A stretch of 64,000 bases of DNA from Planctomycetota bacterium. Lineage in GTDB: Bacteria > Planctomycetota > J058 > JAJDCP01. The position numbers and the translations under genes were made by a program. Position 1 is the stretch's first letter; each line of letters opens with the position of its first letter. The DNA is taken from assembly GCA_029260765.1 (NCBI GenBank), contig JAJDCP010000049.1:1-64000 (forward strand), written 5' to 3'. The notes under the pieces were generated by a model. That model ran no database searches, had not been told where the DNA came from, and saw nothing but the letters and a program-made list of their open reading frames with translations. Of this stretch, positions 15,749 to 24,400 are shown piece after piece.

Positions 15749-16957
15749 TCAGGTCGCAAGCAGCCAGTCAAGGTACATGCGCGTGATCAACAACTGCAAG
15801 ATGGTGAGGATCATCAGCGCCCAGCTCAGCCAGCCCCTCCGTCGCAGGAAGCACGCGAGGGTTGCGTGCAACGGCAGCAACGCCAGCATGTAGCGGAGCT
15901 GCGAGTTCTGGATGGAGAACAGCATGACCACTGCGGTGTAGGCGGTTGCGAAGTATCTCTCCACGCCGCCGTCGCGGGTCCACATGAAGATCAGCACGGC
16001 GAGCAAGATCACCCAGAAGATCGTGCCGAGCACGACGCCGGGGTTGTCGAGCGTCTTGAGGGTTCCGCTCAGCAGGGGGAACCAGGACTGCTGCACGCCA
16101 TAATCCGCGGCCCACGGCTTCCCCTGGCCCAAAAACCCCAAGGGGGAACCGGAGATCGCCGTATAGACTCCTGCCAGGGCGCCCCAGCCGAGCAGCCCGC
16201 CGCAACACGGCAGCAGCAGGCCGCGAGGAAGCTCTTTCCCCCGGAACCAGCGCACCAGCAAGTCGCCGACCAGCGCCGCCAGCAAGGCCAGCCCGACGCC
16301 GCGGATGAGCGGCACCACCACGGCCAGGGCTGCGGCCCAGCGATAGCGTTCGCTGGCATGCAACCAGAGAAAGGCGAAGATCGCTGCGCAGAACAGGGCA
16401 TCGCTGAGCACCATGTGGAATGTCCAGGAGGACGGGAACGCGCACAACCACAGCACCGTCGCGGCTCCGGCACCGCATCCATAGCGGGTCTCTGCGAACA
16501 GATAGGCGAAGAGCATCGCCAGGAAGAAGCAGCCGGTGGAGAGCAGGACACCTGCCGTTGCGGGCTCGCAGCCAAGCTGAGCCAGAGCCCCGACCAGGAA
16601 GGGGTAGGCGGGGAAGAATGCCTGATTGCTCTGTCCTTGTTCCTGCGCGCTGTAGCCGAAGTCGATGATGTTCAGGTACCAGTAGCCATCCCATTTGACG
16701 CACAGATCACCGAGAGTGCCCGCCTGGGGCTCGACTCCGTGGTAGTAGAAGTGTCCGGCCGACGGAGCGCGGAACGGATAGTATGAACCCCACCACAGCA
16801 GAATGCCCGCCAGCACGATGCGGTGCGCACCGGCCTGCAACAGGGTCTTGATGAGTCCCCGGCGGTGGCCGCTCTGCGTGGATCCGGCCGGCTCCGGCGT
16901 GCCGTCCTGCCAGGCGTCCGCAGCCGGGGCATCGGGATGTGCGTCCTTGTCGGGCAT
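15749..16957 (-). CDS. PIG-V/mannosyltransferase-like polytopic membrane protein
   Basis: Resembles the GT-C glycosyltransferases related to GPI mannosyltransferase II (PIG-V). The 402-aa protein has about nine hydrophobic helices, with the diagnostic loop WDGYWYLNIIDFGYS followed by AFFPAYPFLV after the first helix. It would use a polyprenyl-phosphate sugar donor at the membrane. The ATG at 16957 is preferred over the frame start at 17053 because GGGGAG precedes it closely and the extra residues look non-conserved. The 208 bp between it and the kinase gene (15541-15748) and the ~200 bp upstream hold no gene that I see. The acceptor is unknown. Confidence 0.7.
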   Translation of the reverse strand: MPDKDAHPDAPAADAWQDGTPEPAGSTQSGHRRGLIKTLLQAGAHRIVLAGILLWWGSYYPFRAPSAGHFYYHGVEPQAGTLGDLCVKWDGYWYLNIIDFGYSAQEQGQSNQAFFPAYPFLVGALAQLGCEPATAGVLLSTGCFFLAMLFAYLFAETRYGCGAGAATVLWLCAFPSSWTFHMVLSDALFCAAIFAFLWLHASERYRWAAALAVVVPLIRGVGLALLAALVGDLLVRWFRGKELPRGLLLPCCGGLLGWGALAGVYTAISGSPLGFLGQGKPWAADYGVQQSWFPLLSGTLKTLDNPGVVLGTIFWVILLAVLIFMWTRDGGVERYFATAYTAVVMLFSIQNSQLRYMLALLPLHATLACFLRRRGWLSWALMILTILQLLITRMYLDWLLAT

Positions 16958-17159
16958 CGCGCTCCCCGCGTGAGGCAGGATCCCAGGCCGGCGGAGTATG
17001 CCGAGGTCCGTGTGGAAACCATCGAGGATAGCCTGGTGGTGGAGCCAACTCAAGCGGAGGGAGCTGCCCGTCAGACCGGTCAGGGCTGCGATCCTACGGG
17101 AATCGCGATCGATCTCGGTGGTTGGCGGAAGCTGCCATTCCTTGGAGTTGAGGGGAGGG

Positions 17160-17753
17160 CTACACGAATAGATCTCGGAGCAGTGCGCCTTGGGGGTTCT
17201 CGGGGTCGAGCACCACGACCACTGCCTGCCCGTCCTTCAAGGCCCGGGTGCGTGCCGACTTGTGGATCCCTCGCGAGATCTTGTGCTCGCGATTCTCGTG
17301 TTCGAAAGCGTAGACGACGGTCCCCCGGTCCTTGTAGAAGTCGACCGAGAGGACCCGCCCTATGACCTGAACGCCGTTGCGGAACGTGTTCAGGAACGAT
17401 GCCACGCGCCAGTACAGAAGCGGCAGGCAGAGCGCCGTGAAGCCACAGGCGAGGTAGAGGAAGATGGGGCTGGTCCCGGCATCGAGGGTACGCCCACGCC
17501 GGTTCAAGCTGAGTCCAAAGTAGTCGAAAGCCAGCCACAGGCACCATCCCACGACCGGACCGATCACACACAACAAGGCGAGATAGTCGGATTGCACGAT
17601 CCGCACAGGCGAAGGCGTGGGCGCGGGCCCGTCCGTGGAGAGCTTCAGCATACCCCCCCGAGCCGGGGCCGTGTTTGTGGACGCGCCGTGCGCGTCTGTT
17701 TCTTGCGGGACTTCGGGATCCGGTTTGGCTGGGGAAGCATCTGGGGCAGGCAC
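17160..17753 (-). CDS. DUF3592-like membrane protein
   Basis: The 197-aa protein has a Pro/Ala-rich cytoplasmic N-terminus (~50 residues) and two hydrophobic segments (near 55-75 and 95-115). Its C-terminal beta-rich domain contains NGVQVIGRVLSVDFYKD and ends VVVVLDPENPQGALL, as in DUF3592 proteins, whose function is unknown. It has no obvious operon partner; the mannosyltransferase-like gene downstream is about 200 bp away. Confidence 0.65.
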   Translation of the reverse strand: MPAPDASPAKPDPEVPQETDAHGASTNTAPARGGMLKLSTDGPAPTPSPVRIVQSDYLALLCVIGPVVGWCLWLAFDYFGLSLNRRGRTLDAGTSPIFLYLACGFTALCLPLLYWRVASFLNTFRNGVQVIGRVLSVDFYKDRGTVVYAFEHENREHKISRGIHKSARTRALKDGQAVVVVLDPENPQGALLRDLFV

Positions 17754-17972
17754 GGGGGAGTCCTCGGCGTAGGTCTGGGGTGCCCGAGCAGTCTACGGGA
17801 TGGGACTTGGCCTTCAATGGCAATTCTGCGGGAAGGGCACGAGCGATGCGCGATCCGGAGACAAAGCCGTCGAGCCGGGACCAAAGAAAAATGCAGTTTT
17901 CCGGAAAAAGGCTCCCCAGCGAAACCTGTCTTGGGAGAGCACCTACCGACGGGACGCACTGAGGAGGGAATC

Positions 17973-18083
17973 ATGCGCATGCGAACGAGACTCAAGGCCG
18001 GTCCACACGGGAGCGAGTGCCCCTGGTGTCCCACGGTCGGGCGCGTCGTTGCCCCGAAGACCCTGCCCTGGGCTTCGTCCTGA
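17973..18083 (+). CDS. Very small protein, TxxxAG family, copy 1
   Basis: A 36-codon ORF starting 3 nt after GAGGAGGGAATC. The peptide begins MRMRTRLKAGPHGSECPWC and contains two cysteines two residues apart. It resembles the ORF at 18197-18334 in the Shine-Dalgarno region (GGAGGGAATCATG versus GGAGAGAATCATG) and in the N-terminal pattern T-(R/K)-(L/I)-(K/R)-A-G. Such short leader-like ORFs occur in peptide natural-product loci, but no modifying enzyme is adjacent. The function is unknown and translation is not proven. Confidence 0.45.
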   Translation: MRMRTRLKAGPHGSECPWCPTVGRVVAPKTLPWASS

Positions 18084-18196
18084 GGCGGGGACCTGTGCAG
18101 GGCGTCACAAGAGCCTGTTTCCAGTTTTTTCAATACTGCGAAGGGTCCGAGAAGCTCAGCTTTGAGCCGGAAGATCCCACACCCAAGGAGAGAATC

Positions 18197-18334
18197 ATGA
18201 AGGTAACCACCAAGATCCGGGCCGGAGAGGGAGAAGACCGCAATCCAAGTGTGCCGCAGAGCGGGATTCAACTTCCGAGTGGGAAGTGGATTGTGATGGG
18301 CGGTACGACCTGGCTTCCGACCATCGATGGATGA
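18197..18334 (+). CDS. Very small protein, TxxxAG family, copy 2
   Basis: A 45-codon ORF with a strong ribosome site (AAGGAGAGAATC directly before ATG). The peptide starts MKVTTKIRAGEGEDRNPS and ends in a Gly/Thr/Trp-containing segment (WIVMGGTTWLPTIDG). It lies 113 bp after copy 1, to which it is related at the N-terminus and in the ribosome-binding region. It could be a precursor peptide or a small regulatory protein. Confidence 0.5.
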   Translation: MKVTTKIRAGEGEDRNPSVPQSGIQLPSGKWIVMGGTTWLPTIDG

Positions 18335-19208
18335 TGGGAAGCGACGCCTCCCCGGGGGCCGCCTCGATCGTGAGGGGCGGAGTCTTGCTGAAGATTGGTT
18401 GAGTGGAGGCGGCGCTAACAACTCTGCCTCCGATCCCGAACCCAGAGCTCCTGACATGGGTTCGATGCAACCGGCCTGGAGGGAAATTGGCGGCCACTAT
18501 CCGTTGCGACCGCGCCAACTGCGCGAAGCACGCAGGAATCGCAGCCGTCTTCTGTAGCGGCGGTCTGCGTGCGCCGGAAGGAGCTTTGGCGGAGGTTGAA
18601 TCCAGAGGTTCTGGGTTCGCCCAAACGGATCGAGCATCTCGTCGGTCATAGACCGACGCTACAGGCGGTTCTGAGCAGATCGATGGAGTCGACCCAACCT
18701 GATCGACGACTCCGGAGCGAAGTCTCAATCAAGAGTTGACGATGTCAGGGGCTCTGGAGTCGGCCTCGGCGTCCGTTCCTTGAGGCAGTTTCTCAAGGGC
18801 CGACTGGCGAAGCCAGAAAGCAGACCCATTCCAGCAGCTCCCACGCCCAAAAGAACAGCCCTGTTTCCCAGGTCCCCGTATGTACGAGGGCAGCCAGGAC
18901 CGGTGTGTCGGGGACGCCCTTCCTGCTATGCTCCCATCCGGGGAGGATGCCATGATGCGTGCCACCAACTTGACGGCGTTGCCCTCGCCGCCCAGACCAG
19001 GCTCTGTGCATCGCACCACCGGCATCGGGAGTCCTCCATGTGTACGCAGGTGTCCTACCTGGTGTAGCGTGGGCTGCCGACATCCTGAACCTTCGCACCG
19101 AAGGGCTCCCCAGGCAGGGCACAGCCAGTCCTTGCAGCCGTTTTTCTGGCTCAAATGACGTGCGGCAGCTATCGTGGTCCCGCCAACAAGCCGTTCAAAG
19201 GAACTCCC
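18335..19208. other. ~870-bp intergenic region with one MITE copy
   Basis: No gene that I can support. ORFs on the reverse strand across this stretch have no recognisable features and odd composition. It holds the inverted MITE-like element (18552-18664). The last 50 bp should contain the promoter for the zinc-ribbon membrane protein. Confidence 0.55.
18552..18664 (-). mobile_element. MITE-like element, copy 3 (113 bp, opposite orientation)
   Basis: Its reverse complement aligns end to end with 732-842: the first 30 bases are identical apart from the final position, and the core keeps CCTCTGGAT and CCTTCCGGCG. The flanking 390-bp repeat is absent here, which shows that the 111-bp unit moves or duplicates on its own. 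Confidence 0.7.
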
Positions 19209-19580
19209 ATGAGCCTGATGCCCTGCCCCGAATGCGCACAACAGATCAGCACGCTGGCCAACCATTGCCCGCACTGCGGCTTTCTCACCCGGCAGAGACC
19301 TCAAGCCGACGATGGAGGCGTGGTCGCCACGGTCATTCCCTACAAGAACGTGGCCGCGCTGGTCGCTTACTATTGCGCGGTGTTCGGCTTGATCCCGGGC
19401 TTCGGCTTGATCCTGGCGCCTGCAGGCTTGATCTGCGGGATTTTTGGACTCCGCAAACGCCTGCGAGAACCGCGCGTCAAAGGGTTGGCGCATGCGCTGG
19501 TCGGGCTGATTCTCGGAGGACTCGTGACTGTCGGTTACGCTGTCCTCATCTTCCTGATGGTCACCGGCAGGTTTCGCTGA
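19209..19580 (+). CDS. Zinc-ribbon DUF4190-like membrane protein
   Basis: The 123-aa product starts with a zinc ribbon (CPECAQQ ... CPHCG, residues 5-24). Two hydrophobic helices follow (near 49-73 and 95-118), separated by a basic loop (FGLRKRLREPRVKG), the usual DUF4190 layout. The ATG at 19209 is chosen over the frame start at 19155 because AAAGGA precedes it and the zinc ribbon begins at once. It is convergent with the MurF fusion gene, 4 bp apart. The function is unknown. Confidence 0.75.
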   Translation: MSLMPCPECAQQISTLANHCPHCGFLTRQRPQADDGGVVATVIPYKNVAALVAYYCAVFGLIPGFGLILAPAGLICGIFGLRKRLREPRVKGLAHALVGLILGGLVTVGYAVLIFLMVTGRFR

Positions 19581-19584
19581 GATC

Positions 19585-21390
19585 TCAGCCCAGATACGCC
19601 CGGAAGTTCTCGACGTTGTAGAACAGCATCTCGGCCTGGTCGGGGTCTATGTCGAAGTGCACATAGTCGTAGCCCAGCTCGACCCGCAGCGGAATCAACG
19701 CCTGGCCGGCGGCCGCACGCGCGCTGTTCCGGGCATGCACCAGCCGGAACCAACCACCCACCAGCTTGAGCCGTAGCTGGTCGTCGCTGCAGAACAGGTC
19801 CACCGCCATGCCCTTGACGTGGGCGCTCTCGGGAATCCCGCCGACCCGCCGGTTGTGCGTCGGGCAGCGGCAGAACGATGACACCAACAGCGGCTGCCCC
19901 ACCTGCTCGCGCAACGCATCGAGCAGCTCCAGGAACTCGGGCCGCGGCACGCAATAGCCGCAGCCGCATTGGCAGCTGATCTCTGCGCGCGAGAACCAGC
20001 GCGAGCCCGCCTCGGGGTCGGGGGCCCAGCTTCGGCGCAGCGCCGCCACCACCTGCTCCATGCCCGCCGAGCGCGAACCCTTGACCAGCAGCAGCGCGCC
20101 CGGCGGCACACGCTCTGCGAGCGCCTCGGCGAGCGCCCCGCGGTCCGGCCAGGCCTGCGCGTCTGCCAGCCCCGCGGCCGCCGCCTCCGCGACGGCGTGC
20201 GCCATCAGCGGCCCGCAGCTGTGCAGGCTGGCGATGCCGCTGGCGGCCAGCCAAGCTCCCAACGCGCGATGCATGGCGAGCTCACCAGCGCCCAGCTCGG
20301 CCATGTCCCCCAGGCAGACATGTGCGGGCGCGCCGTCCGCCATGCCGCGAAGACTCTGCACCGCGCTGCGTACCGCTTGGGGATTGGAGTTGTAGCTGTC
20401 GTCGATCAGCACGCGTCCGCCCAAGCGCAGCACCTGGAAGCGCCCCGGAGGCAGGCGCACGTCGGCCATCCGGGAGATGGCGGCCTCGACGTCGGCTTCG
20501 AGGGCGAGCACTACAGTCAACGCCGCGGCAGCATTGGCGAGCAGGTGCAAGCCGGGAGTCGCCAGCCGCAGCTCGTGCCGCTCCTTGCCCACCCGCACCC
20601 GCGCCCGGCTGCCCGCAGGGCTGAGCTCGAGCAGCTCTTCAACCGCGACATCGGCCTCAGCCGCTCCCTCGGCAGAGAAGCTCAGGCGTCGCCCGCCCCA
20701 GCGCTGCAGCTGACGCATCACGCGGGCATCGTCATGGTTGCCGACTGCGATGCCCGCGGCCGCCAGACCGTCGAACAGCGCGCCCTTCTCCCGCTCGACG
20801 CCATCGAGGTCCCCCAAACCAGCCAGGTGCGTGGGGCCCACGTTGGTCAGCAGCGCGACGTCGGGCTGTGCGATCTGGGCAAGCCGCCCGATCTCACCGG
20901 GCAGGCTGGTGCCGAGCTCGACGATGCCCGCCGTCGCCTGCGGGGGAAGATGTAGCAGCGTGTACGGGGCGCCGTGCAGGTTGTTGCGGTTGCCCTCGGT
21001 ACAGGGCGCGGTGAGGGCGGCGGCGAGCAGCTCTTTGGTCGAGGTCTTGCCCGCGCTGCCCGTGATGGCCACGATCGGGTAGGGCAGCTGTTGGCGCCGC
21101 AGCCGCGCCAATGCGCCCCAGGCGGTGGTGGTCGAAGCGCTCAGGTAGGCGGGCAGGGGCAGCTCGCCCAGCAGCTCGAGCTCGCGTTGCTCGATCAGCA
21201 GGGCGGCAGCGCCGCGCTGGGCGGCTTCGTCCAGGTGTTGGTGGCCGTCGTAGGCGGGCAGCTCGCGCAAGGCGACGAACAGGCTGCCAGCAACGACCTG
21301 CTCCGGCACGGCCACGATGCTGGCGAAGTCGCTGGCGGGCGTGCCGACGCTCTCGAGGCCGGCCAGGTAGTCACGCAATGGGGCAGGCAT
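19585..21390 (-). CDS. murF: MurF ligase fused to an M15-type (D-Ala-D-Ala carboxypeptidase-like) domain
   Basis: UDP-N-acetylmuramoyl-tripeptide:D-alanyl-D-alanine ligase, the last cytoplasmic ligase of peptidoglycan precursor synthesis. The 601-aa protein has a Mur ligase domain (residues 1-~450): ATP loop ITGSAGKTSTKE (109-120), EGNRNNLHG (132-140), NVGPTHL, and DDSYNSNP (330-337). From ~463 a second domain follows with CRCPTHNRR, SAHVKGMAVDL and YVHFDID, matching the peptidase M15 zinc site with His524, Asp531 and His578 all present. It has no signal peptide, so the peptidase-like domain should be cytoplasmic with the ligase. The ATG at 21390 is chosen because it begins the conserved domain. 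It is divergent from a kinase gene, with 91 bp between them. Confidence 0.85.
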   Translation of the reverse strand: MPAPLRDYLAGLESVGTPASDFASIVAVPEQVVAGSLFVALRELPAYDGHQHLDEAAQRGAAALLIEQRELELLGELPLPAYLSASTTTAWGALARLRRQQLPYPIVAITGSAGKTSTKELLAAALTAPCTEGNRNNLHGAPYTLLHLPPQATAGIVELGTSLPGEIGRLAQIAQPDVALLTNVGPTHLAGLGDLDGVEREKGALFDGLAAAGIAVGNHDDARVMRQLQRWGGRRLSFSAEGAAEADVAVEELLELSPAGSRARVRVGKERHELRLATPGLHLLANAAAALTVVLALEADVEAAISRMADVRLPPGRFQVLRLGGRVLIDDSYNSNPQAVRSAVQSLRGMADGAPAHVCLGDMAELGAGELAMHRALGAWLAASGIASLHSCGPLMAHAVAEAAAAGLADAQAWPDRGALAEALAERVPPGALLLVKGSRSAGMEQVVAALRRSWAPDPEAGSRWFSRAEISCQCGCGYCVPRPEFLELLDALREQVGQPLLVSSFCRCPTHNRRVGGIPESAHVKGMAVDLFCSDDQLRLKLVGGWFRLVHARNSARAAAGQALIPLRVELGYDYVHFDIDPDQAEMLFYNVENFRAYLG

Positions 21391-21481
21391 GGGTTTGATC
21401 CCTGGAATCAGCAAACTCGCGGCGACTTGACACCATGCTAGCCGTCGTCCATCACCAGCAGGGTGTCCCGCGGAGAATGCC

Positions 21482-24400
21482 ATGGACCTCGAGTCGCTGC
21501 AAGTCGAATGGTCCCGAGCCTTCAGCACCCTGGGCTCGCTCGACAAGCTCTCTGCCGCCGCCACCTACCGCCCCTTTGCCGCCCGCGATAGCGCCATCCA
21601 GCGCCTGCTTCCGCGCGCGGACGAGCGCTATGAGATCAAGCAGGAGCTCGGGCGCGGCGGCATGGGCATCGTCTACTCTGCGCGCCAGGTCGCCCTCGAC
21701 CGCGACGTGGCGGTCAAGATTCTGCGCGCTGCGGACGAGCCGGGCACGGGCACGGGCGCCTCTTGTGCAGCCTCGAGCTTCCTGGCCGAGGCCCTGACCA
21801 ACGGGCTGCTCGAGCATCCGAACATCGTGCCCGCCTACGACCTCGACCGCACCGAAAAGGGCGAGCTGTTCCTGGCGATGAAGAAGGTCGGAGGACTCTC
21901 CTGGGACCGGCACGTGGTCGCGGGCAAGCTCGGTTTGCGCGATCATCTCGAGATCCTCATCCAGGTCTGCAACGCGGTGTCGTATGCCCACAGCCGGGAC
22001 GTGCTCCACAACGACCTCAAGCCCTCCAATGTGATGATCGGGGAGTTTGGTGAGGTGCTGGTGATGGACTGGGGCCTGGCGGTCGAATTCGGCCGGCGCC
22101 GCCCGGGTTCGGCGCTGCGCCACAAGGCCGACGTGCAGGGGCCGTGCGGGACGCCCCAGTACATGGCTCCTGAGCTGGCCGAAGGCCGAGGCGCCGGGCT
22201 GGGTCCCTGGACCGATATCTACTTGTTGGGGGGCATCCTCTATCGCTTGCTGAGCGGGCACCCGCCCCACCACGGAGAGAACGCCCTCGAGGCATTGATC
22301 CGGGCCGTAACCCATGAGATCGAGCCGCTCGACAGCAAGCTCCCGGCGGAGCTGCGGGCGATCTGCGAGCGCGCCTTGCAGCTCGATCCCGCTGCGCGGC
22401 ACCCGGACGTGGCGAGTTTTCAGGCCGAGCTGCAGCGTTTCTTGCGGCATGGCGAGAGCCTGCGCATCAGCGCGGCCGCTGAGCAGACCTTGAAGCAGGC
22501 GCAAGCCTCGTCGAGCGAGCAGCTCGGTAAACAGGCCCGCAACGCGCTCTATGCCCGCTACGCCGAGGCTGTGGCGGGCTTCGGCCAGGCGCGCCAGTTG
22601 TGGGAAGAAAACCCGCAGGCCGCCGATGGCGTCGAGCTGGCGCGTCTGGCCTATGCCGGGGCGGCCCTCTCGCAAGGGGACCTGGGACTGGCCGAAGCGC
22701 AGCTGGCCTTGCTGCCCGACAGCGCATCGGTCGGCGCGCTCCGCACGCAGGCACAAGGCGCCCGAGCGCTTCGCTGGAAGGAAAGACGCGCGCAGCGCCG
22801 CACCAGGGCTCTGTTGCTGGGGAGTGTGCTGCTGCTGGTCGTCGGATTGAGCGCGGGCCTGCTGTTCTTCTGGCAGCAGAACACGCTGATCCTCTCCCAG
22901 AACCAGCAACTCCATGAGGGCAAGGCCCTGGTGTCCCGCCAACTCGAGCAGCTGCAGATCAGTGAGCGCGCTCGCGAGCAGCGTGAGGAGCTGGCGATGG
23001 CGGCGTTGGAGGAGCTGACCGACCTGCCCCTGGCCTGGATGGAGCGTGGTGACCGGGCTGCGCATGCTCTGGGTTCAGAGGCGCTGCGGCGCGCGCTGGC
23101 GGGCTGGCGGGCCCTCGAGAGGCTGGGGGCTGGGGGGGCGCGCAGCCGCCTGGGTCAAGCCCGCGCCCAGCTGCGGGTCGGCCGCATCCTGCTCAAGCTC
23201 GACGCCGACGTCGAGGCGGCTGCCGAGGAATTCAGCCAGGTCATGCTGTTGACTGCCCTCGGCGGGGGTGCCGAGGACAGCCTGCGGCTGGCGCTGCGCG
23301 AGAGCGCCGTGCAGGAGCTGGCGATGTGCCGGCTGCGCGCCGGGGATGTGTCCGGCTATCTCGAGGCCTTGCAGCGCAAGCAACCAGGGGCCCAGCTCGA
23401 TGTAGAGGCCGCGTTGAGCGCGCGCACGCTGCGGCGCTTTCGTCCGTTGCTTGAGGGCCGGGCTCGCTTGGGGGACGCGGAGTACCGTAGCTTGCGCCTC
23501 GAGCTCGATCAATTGCAGCACAAGCTGCTGGACCTGGAGCTGGGGAACCCGGACGACGAGCGCCGCCGTTGGATACAGCTGCTGGCTGTCTGTCAGGTCT
23601 TGCAGCGCATTGACCCCCCGGAGTGCTGGCAGGTCGTGCAGAGGGTGCGGTCGGGTTTCGCCGGACTCTGGGATGGGACCCGCACAGATGCGCTGGGATT
23701 GCTCTGGACGATCAGCTCGCTGACTGCCATCGAGGTGGCGCCTGCCGAGAGCCAGGAGCCGATCTGGCAGGAGCTCGCCGCGCTGGCCAGCCAGCTGCTC
23801 GAGCCTTTGGGGGACGACCAGCGGGAGACCCTGGTCGACAGGCAGCGGCGCTTGGGAATCGCCTTCGGAGACAAGGGCCGCTGGCGGGAAGCCGATGCCT
23901 TGTTCGCCGCCGCTGTGGCGCTGTGCCGCTCGGCCCATGACCGCGACCCGAGCAGCTTCACCGCCCGCGAGGAGCTGGCCGCCGCGCTCTCGTGGCAGGC
24001 GCGCTCGCAGCGTGGGCTGCAGCAACTCCACGCAGGGGTGGCCCTGGGAAGGGAAGCTCTGGCGTTGTTCGACGGCTGCCTGGCTGAGGCGCCGGACGAT
24101 ATGTTGATTCGGGCGAACCGCGCGGTGGTCTGCGAAGACCTCGGGCAGTGTTACGGCAAGCTGGGGCAGTGGGACGCATCGATCGAGCAGCTGCACCTTG
24201 CCCTCGCCTTCCACGAGCGCTTGGAGAGGTTGGGCCCGGAGGAGAGCGCCGCCTACCAGTCGGAGCAGATGCTCGAAGAGGCGGGCTGGTTCCTGCTGTG
24301 GTTCGACCCTGGCAGTTTCTCTTCGCGCGAGCAGCAGGCACGGATCTGCTCGCTGCTGGGAGACAGGCTGCACAACCGCGATCCGGAGCGGGCGGCCGAG

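Noticed and set aside
18729..19493. 254-codon reverse-strand ORF
   Set aside because: It covers the zinc-ribbon/DUF4190 gene on the forward strand and has no recognisable features.
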